15,910 bases of DNA from contig JAEYXC010000063.1 of NCBI GenBank assembly GCA_023428655.1, positions 1-15,910 on the forward strand, given 5' to 3'. A model generated the notes under the pieces. The model was not told the origin of the DNA and ran no database searches. It saw only the letters and a program-made list of their open reading frames with translations. The position numbers were made by a program, and so were the translations under genes. Source of the DNA: Bacillota bacterium (GTDB lineage Bacteria > Bacillota > Clostridia > Lachnospirales > Lachnospiraceae). Shown here piece by piece: positions 14,110 through 15,910 of this stretch; position 1 is the stretch's first letter; the number at the start of each line of letters is the position of its first letter.

Positions 14110-14135
14110 ATTATAGCATAGGATTGGAGTGTCAA
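14110..14135 (-). promoter_or_regulatory. Promoter of the DUF6132-rhodanese operon
   Basis: On the minus strand TTGACA (14135-14130) precedes TATAAT (14115-14110). The spacing is only 14 bp, but the -10 is preceded by TGC, an extended -10 (TGCTATAAT) that can compensate. It lies about 20 bases before the small protein's start codon. Confidence 0.65.
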
Positions 14136-14214
14136 AAGGAGTATTTTGCATATTGACGGAGTCAAAATGAGAAATAACCTTTCGCGCTCCAATTTTGTAT
14201 TTCTATGCTCCAAT
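14123..14214. repeat. Three CTCCAAT repeats in a divergent promoter region
   Basis: CTCCAAT occurs on the plus strand at 14187-14193 and 14208-14214, 21 bp (two helical turns) apart, and on the minus strand at 14129-14123, inside the promoter spacer of the DUF6132-rhodanese operon. The arrangement suggests a shared regulator binding site between the divergent units. Confidence 0.35.
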
Positions 14215-14263
14215 TATAAGGAATGAATGCCGAAGCTTCCGTGATGTTATCACAAGAAAAGGA

Positions 14264-14328
14264 ACGCCCTGTCGTATTATAGTGTTCAAAGGAAATTGCA
14301 ATTAGAAGCATAATAATCACAAGGGCGT
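14264..14328 (+). other. Long imperfect hairpin upstream of the cytochrome b5-like gene
   Basis: ACGCCCT (14264-14270) pairs with AGGGCGT (14322-14328), and the stem can continue inward through GT/AC and ATTAT/ATAAT with small bulges, leaving a loop of about 25 bases. It ends about 36 bases before the ribosome site. It has no T tract; a leader RNA element is possible. Confidence 0.35.
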
Positions 14329-14375
14329 GATATAGATTATTGAAGTGCTTTATTTGGGTGAATAAGGGGGATGCT

Positions 14376-15038
14376 ATGGATGAATTTGAGATGAAGAGAA
14401 GAATCTATGGATACATCAAGGAAATATGTCATTATAGTCAGATGCAGGTATTTGCTACTTCCTATTATCAGAAGAACTATTTCCAGATGCAGATTGATGA
14501 TGCAACAGGAGCCTTGATCAATCTTTACATGGAGCTATGGGCACCACCGGAGCATAAAAAAAGAAGAAGCCGCAGTTATCATTATCAGGCGAATGATATC
14601 GAGAGCTATGAGCAGAGAATTCAGCCCGTAGGGCAGCAACCATGGGGGCAGGATTTAACAAAGGAGCAGCTGTCTGAAGCAGAGCAGTTCAATGAGTTGG
14701 CTTCTTTTTTGGAACAAATACCTGAAGTGGAGCAATCCAACCAACAGAGCTTTTCGTCGGAGCAGCAGCCCGAAACAGAGCAGCCATCACAGCAGGAAGC
14801 AAGGAGCTTTACAGAGCAGGATTTGGCGGCCTTTAACGGAATGGACGGAAATCCTGCTTATGTTGCCGTCAACGGAATTGTTTATGATGTTAGTTCGGTT
14901 ATGAGATGGGCAGGCGGTACACATTTTGGATTGGAGGCCGGACGGGATCTTAGCGGCCCGTTTATGTTATGTCACCATGGAATATTGGAACGATTGAGTA
15001 AATTACCTAAGGTTGGGGTATTAGTAAAGGGGGTGTAA
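14376..15038 (+). CDS. Cytochrome b5-like heme-binding domain protein
   Basis: The 220-residue product has a short helical N-terminal region (about 1-60), a Gln/Glu-rich low-complexity linker (about 78-142) and a C-terminal cytochrome b5-like domain (about 144-218). The domain shows FTEQDLAAFNGMDGNPAYVAVNGIVYDVS, GGTHFGLEAGRDL with likely heme ligand His183, and LCHHG with the second ligand His200 or His201. This is the compact Firmicutes variant found in anaerobes, presumably used for electron transfer or heme binding. No signal peptide or membrane helix is visible, so it looks cytoplasmic. The ATG at 14376 has AAGGGGG five bases upstream. It is divergent from the rhodanese/DUF6132 pair. The N-terminal region is not recognised. 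Confidence 0.88.
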   Translation: MDEFEMKRRIYGYIKEICHYSQMQVFATSYYQKNYFQMQIDDATGALINLYMELWAPPEHKKRRSRSYHYQANDIESYEQRIQPVGQQPWGQDLTKEQLSEAEQFNELASFLEQIPEVEQSNQQSFSSEQQPETEQPSQQEARSFTEQDLAAFNGMDGNPAYVAVNGIVYDVSSVMRWAGGTHFGLEAGRDLSGPFMLCHHGILERLSKLPKVGVLVKGV

Positions 15039-15055
15039 TTAACACCCCCATTTTC
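15029..15055. terminator. Bidirectional terminator between convergent genes
   Basis: GGGGGTGT (15029-15036) pairs perfectly with ACACCCCC (15042-15049) around a five-base loop. T-rich tracts follow on both strands, so it can end both the cytochrome b5-like gene, whose stop codon lies within the stem-loop, and the minus-strand gene ending at 15056. Confidence 0.88.
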
Positions 15056-15439
15056 TTATACAGCGTTATGGCAGAAGGCAACAATTCGGTCTACGGGAAT
15101 ATCGCATACAGAGCCAACAGCACGGAAGGGACCTTCATGGCCGCCCTTTCCGCCGAAGCATCCACCGGGACCTCTTCCGGGACCTCCGTCAAAATCACCG
15201 CAGATATTTTCTGCAAGTGGATTGGATGGAGGGGTACCCTGTTCTGTTACCAAACGGACAAAACAAGAATTTACAGTGATTAAAACACCGGTAAAGCCAC
15301 AACCGGATACGCCACCGCTGGTTGTAAAAATTGTTACGGTCTCACCGATAAATTCACACATATGCTCCAGTAAAGTAACTCCGCGTGATCCTCCGAAGCA
15401 ATTAAAGCCAAAATTTGATCTGTTACCACAAAATGACAT
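15056..15439 (-). CDS. Cysteine-rich small protein of unknown function, with Gly-rich insertion (paralogue A)
   Basis: The 127-residue product shares most of its sequence with the neighbouring paralogue at 15557-15844: IGETVTIFTTSGGVSGCGFTGVLI near the start and GSVCDIPVDRIVAFCHNA at the end. Six cysteines align in both (here 28, 47, 59, 80, 112, 123); this copy adds Cys4, Cys14 and Cys94. It also has an N-terminal extension and a glycine-rich segment at about 81-104 that the other lacks. Short alternating hydrophobic strands suggest a small beta-barrel, possibly Sm/LSm-like, which is inference. Cysteine and glycine richness is reminiscent of spore-coat or exosporium proteins, but I do not recognise a named family. 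AAGGAGG lies seven bases before the ATG. Confidence 0.78.
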   Translation of the reverse strand: MSFCGNRSNFGFNCFGGSRGVTLLEHMCEFIGETVTIFTTSGGVSGCGFTGVLITVNSCFVRLVTEQGTPPSNPLAENICGDFDGGPGRGPGGCFGGKGGHEGPFRAVGSVCDIPVDRIVAFCHNAV

Positions 15440-15499
15440 ATTTATTCCTCCTTATAACTAATAATTGATAATTGAATAGGGAAATACTTCTATCGTATC

Positions 15500-15514
15500 G
15501 GATTAAGATAATCC
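15500..15514. repeat. Short perfect palindrome between the two paralogues
   Basis: GGATTA-AGA-TAATCC is a perfect 6+6 inverted repeat about 60 bases upstream of paralogue A. There is no T tract on either side, so it is not an intrinsic terminator; it could be a binding site. Confidence 0.3.
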
Positions 15515-15556
15515 ATTGCCTTCGTGTCTTTTGATGCTTGGGTAGGGTGTTTCAGT

Positions 15557-15844
15557 TTAAATCGCATTATGGCAGAAGCTTACTATCTTATCTACCGGAA
15601 TATCACATACGGAGCCTACTCTGAAATGTTTATTGTAATCTTCATTGTGCATCTCTCTTCTATCGCATACATTTGACTCACCAAAGGGATTACTAGGTGC
15701 AGTTCCGATGCGATCAACCAGTGTGACAAAGCAGGGATTTACTCGAATGAGAACACCCGTGAACCCGCAGCCGGAAGCACCACCACTGGTAGTAAATATA
15801 GTAACTGTCTGACCAATAAAACGGCACAGCTCTTCAAATGACAT
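15557..15844 (-). CDS. Cysteine-rich small protein of unknown function (paralogue B)
   Basis: The 95-residue product is the shorter member of the tandem pair: CRFIGQTVTIFTTSGGASGCGFTGVLI, then a variable charged centre (about 55-75), then GSVCDIPVDKIVSFCHNA. Its six cysteines (7, 26, 38, 60, 80, 91) all align with paralogue A. The ATG at 15844 is chosen over one at 15850 because the AAGGAGG is then seven bases away, and because the stretch from ribosome site through ATGTCATTT is nearly identical in paralogue A. No signal peptide is visible. The function is unknown; repeated cysteines in a small globular protein could mean disulfide cross-linking in a spore layer or metal binding. Confidence 0.78.
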   Translation of the reverse strand: MSFEELCRFIGQTVTIFTTSGGASGCGFTGVLIRVNPCFVTLVDRIGTAPSNPFGESNVCDRREMHNEDYNKHFRVGSVCDIPVDKIVSFCHNAI

Positions 15845-15910
15845 ATTCATTCCTCCTTGATCACTTCATAGATTCGTCATTTTTCTTTCGAATCCTACTA
15901 TATCCTATGC

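Overview
The window looks like chromosomal DNA from an AT-rich, Gram-positive, anaerobic Clostridia-type bacterium, most likely near Lachnospiraceae. This is inferred from strong AGGAGG ribosome sites, low-GC sigma-A promoters, a sortase, a lipoprotein, and a beta-mannoside phosphorolysis gene set best known from Ruminococcus and Roseburia relatives. No insertion sequence, phage gene, tRNA, rRNA or CRISPR array was seen.

Region 1 (1-205): the tail of an oligopeptide/dipeptide ABC transporter ATPase, closed by a strong terminator. Region 2 (about 375-5239): a five-gene, partly overlapping operon behind a good sigma-A promoter and a leader of roughly 320 nt. Its genes are a secreted/anchored protein, a polyprenyl-phosphate sugar-1-phosphate transferase, a second secreted/anchored protein with an unusual VNETG sorting-like motif, a sortase with a complete His-Cys-Arg triad, and a four-helix membrane protein. 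The two anchored proteins look like divergent paralogues. This sortase-plus-priming-transferase cassette is the best candidate for an undescribed system. A 36-residue single-helix membrane peptide on the minus strand (5280-5390) faces it.

Region 3 (5823-13403): a beta-1,4-mannooligosaccharide catabolism locus with two LacI-family regulators. After lacI-1 come mannose-6-phosphate isomerase, cellobiose 2-epimerase and a GH130 enzyme resembling 4-O-beta-mannosylglucose phosphorylase, in one operon. LacI-2 and a second GH130 enzyme, resembling beta-1,4-mannooligosaccharide phosphorylase, follow as separate units. Together they would shorten mannooligosaccharides, epimerise mannobiose to mannosylglucose, phosphorolyse it to mannose-1-phosphate plus glucose, and feed mannose-6-phosphate into glycolysis. 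The phosphomannomutase, sugar transporter and endo-mannanase are not in the window. Operator-like sites sit where regulation is expected, including a GTGCAT-N4-GTGCAT tandem found upstream of both lacI-2 and the second GH130 gene.

Region 4 (13412-15038): a rhodanese lipoprotein and a DUF6132-like small membrane protein on the minus strand, divergent from a cytochrome b5-like heme-binding protein. Region 5 (15056-15844): two tandem minus-strand paralogues encoding small, cysteine-rich, probably beta-barrel proteins of unknown function, one carrying a glycine-rich insertion.
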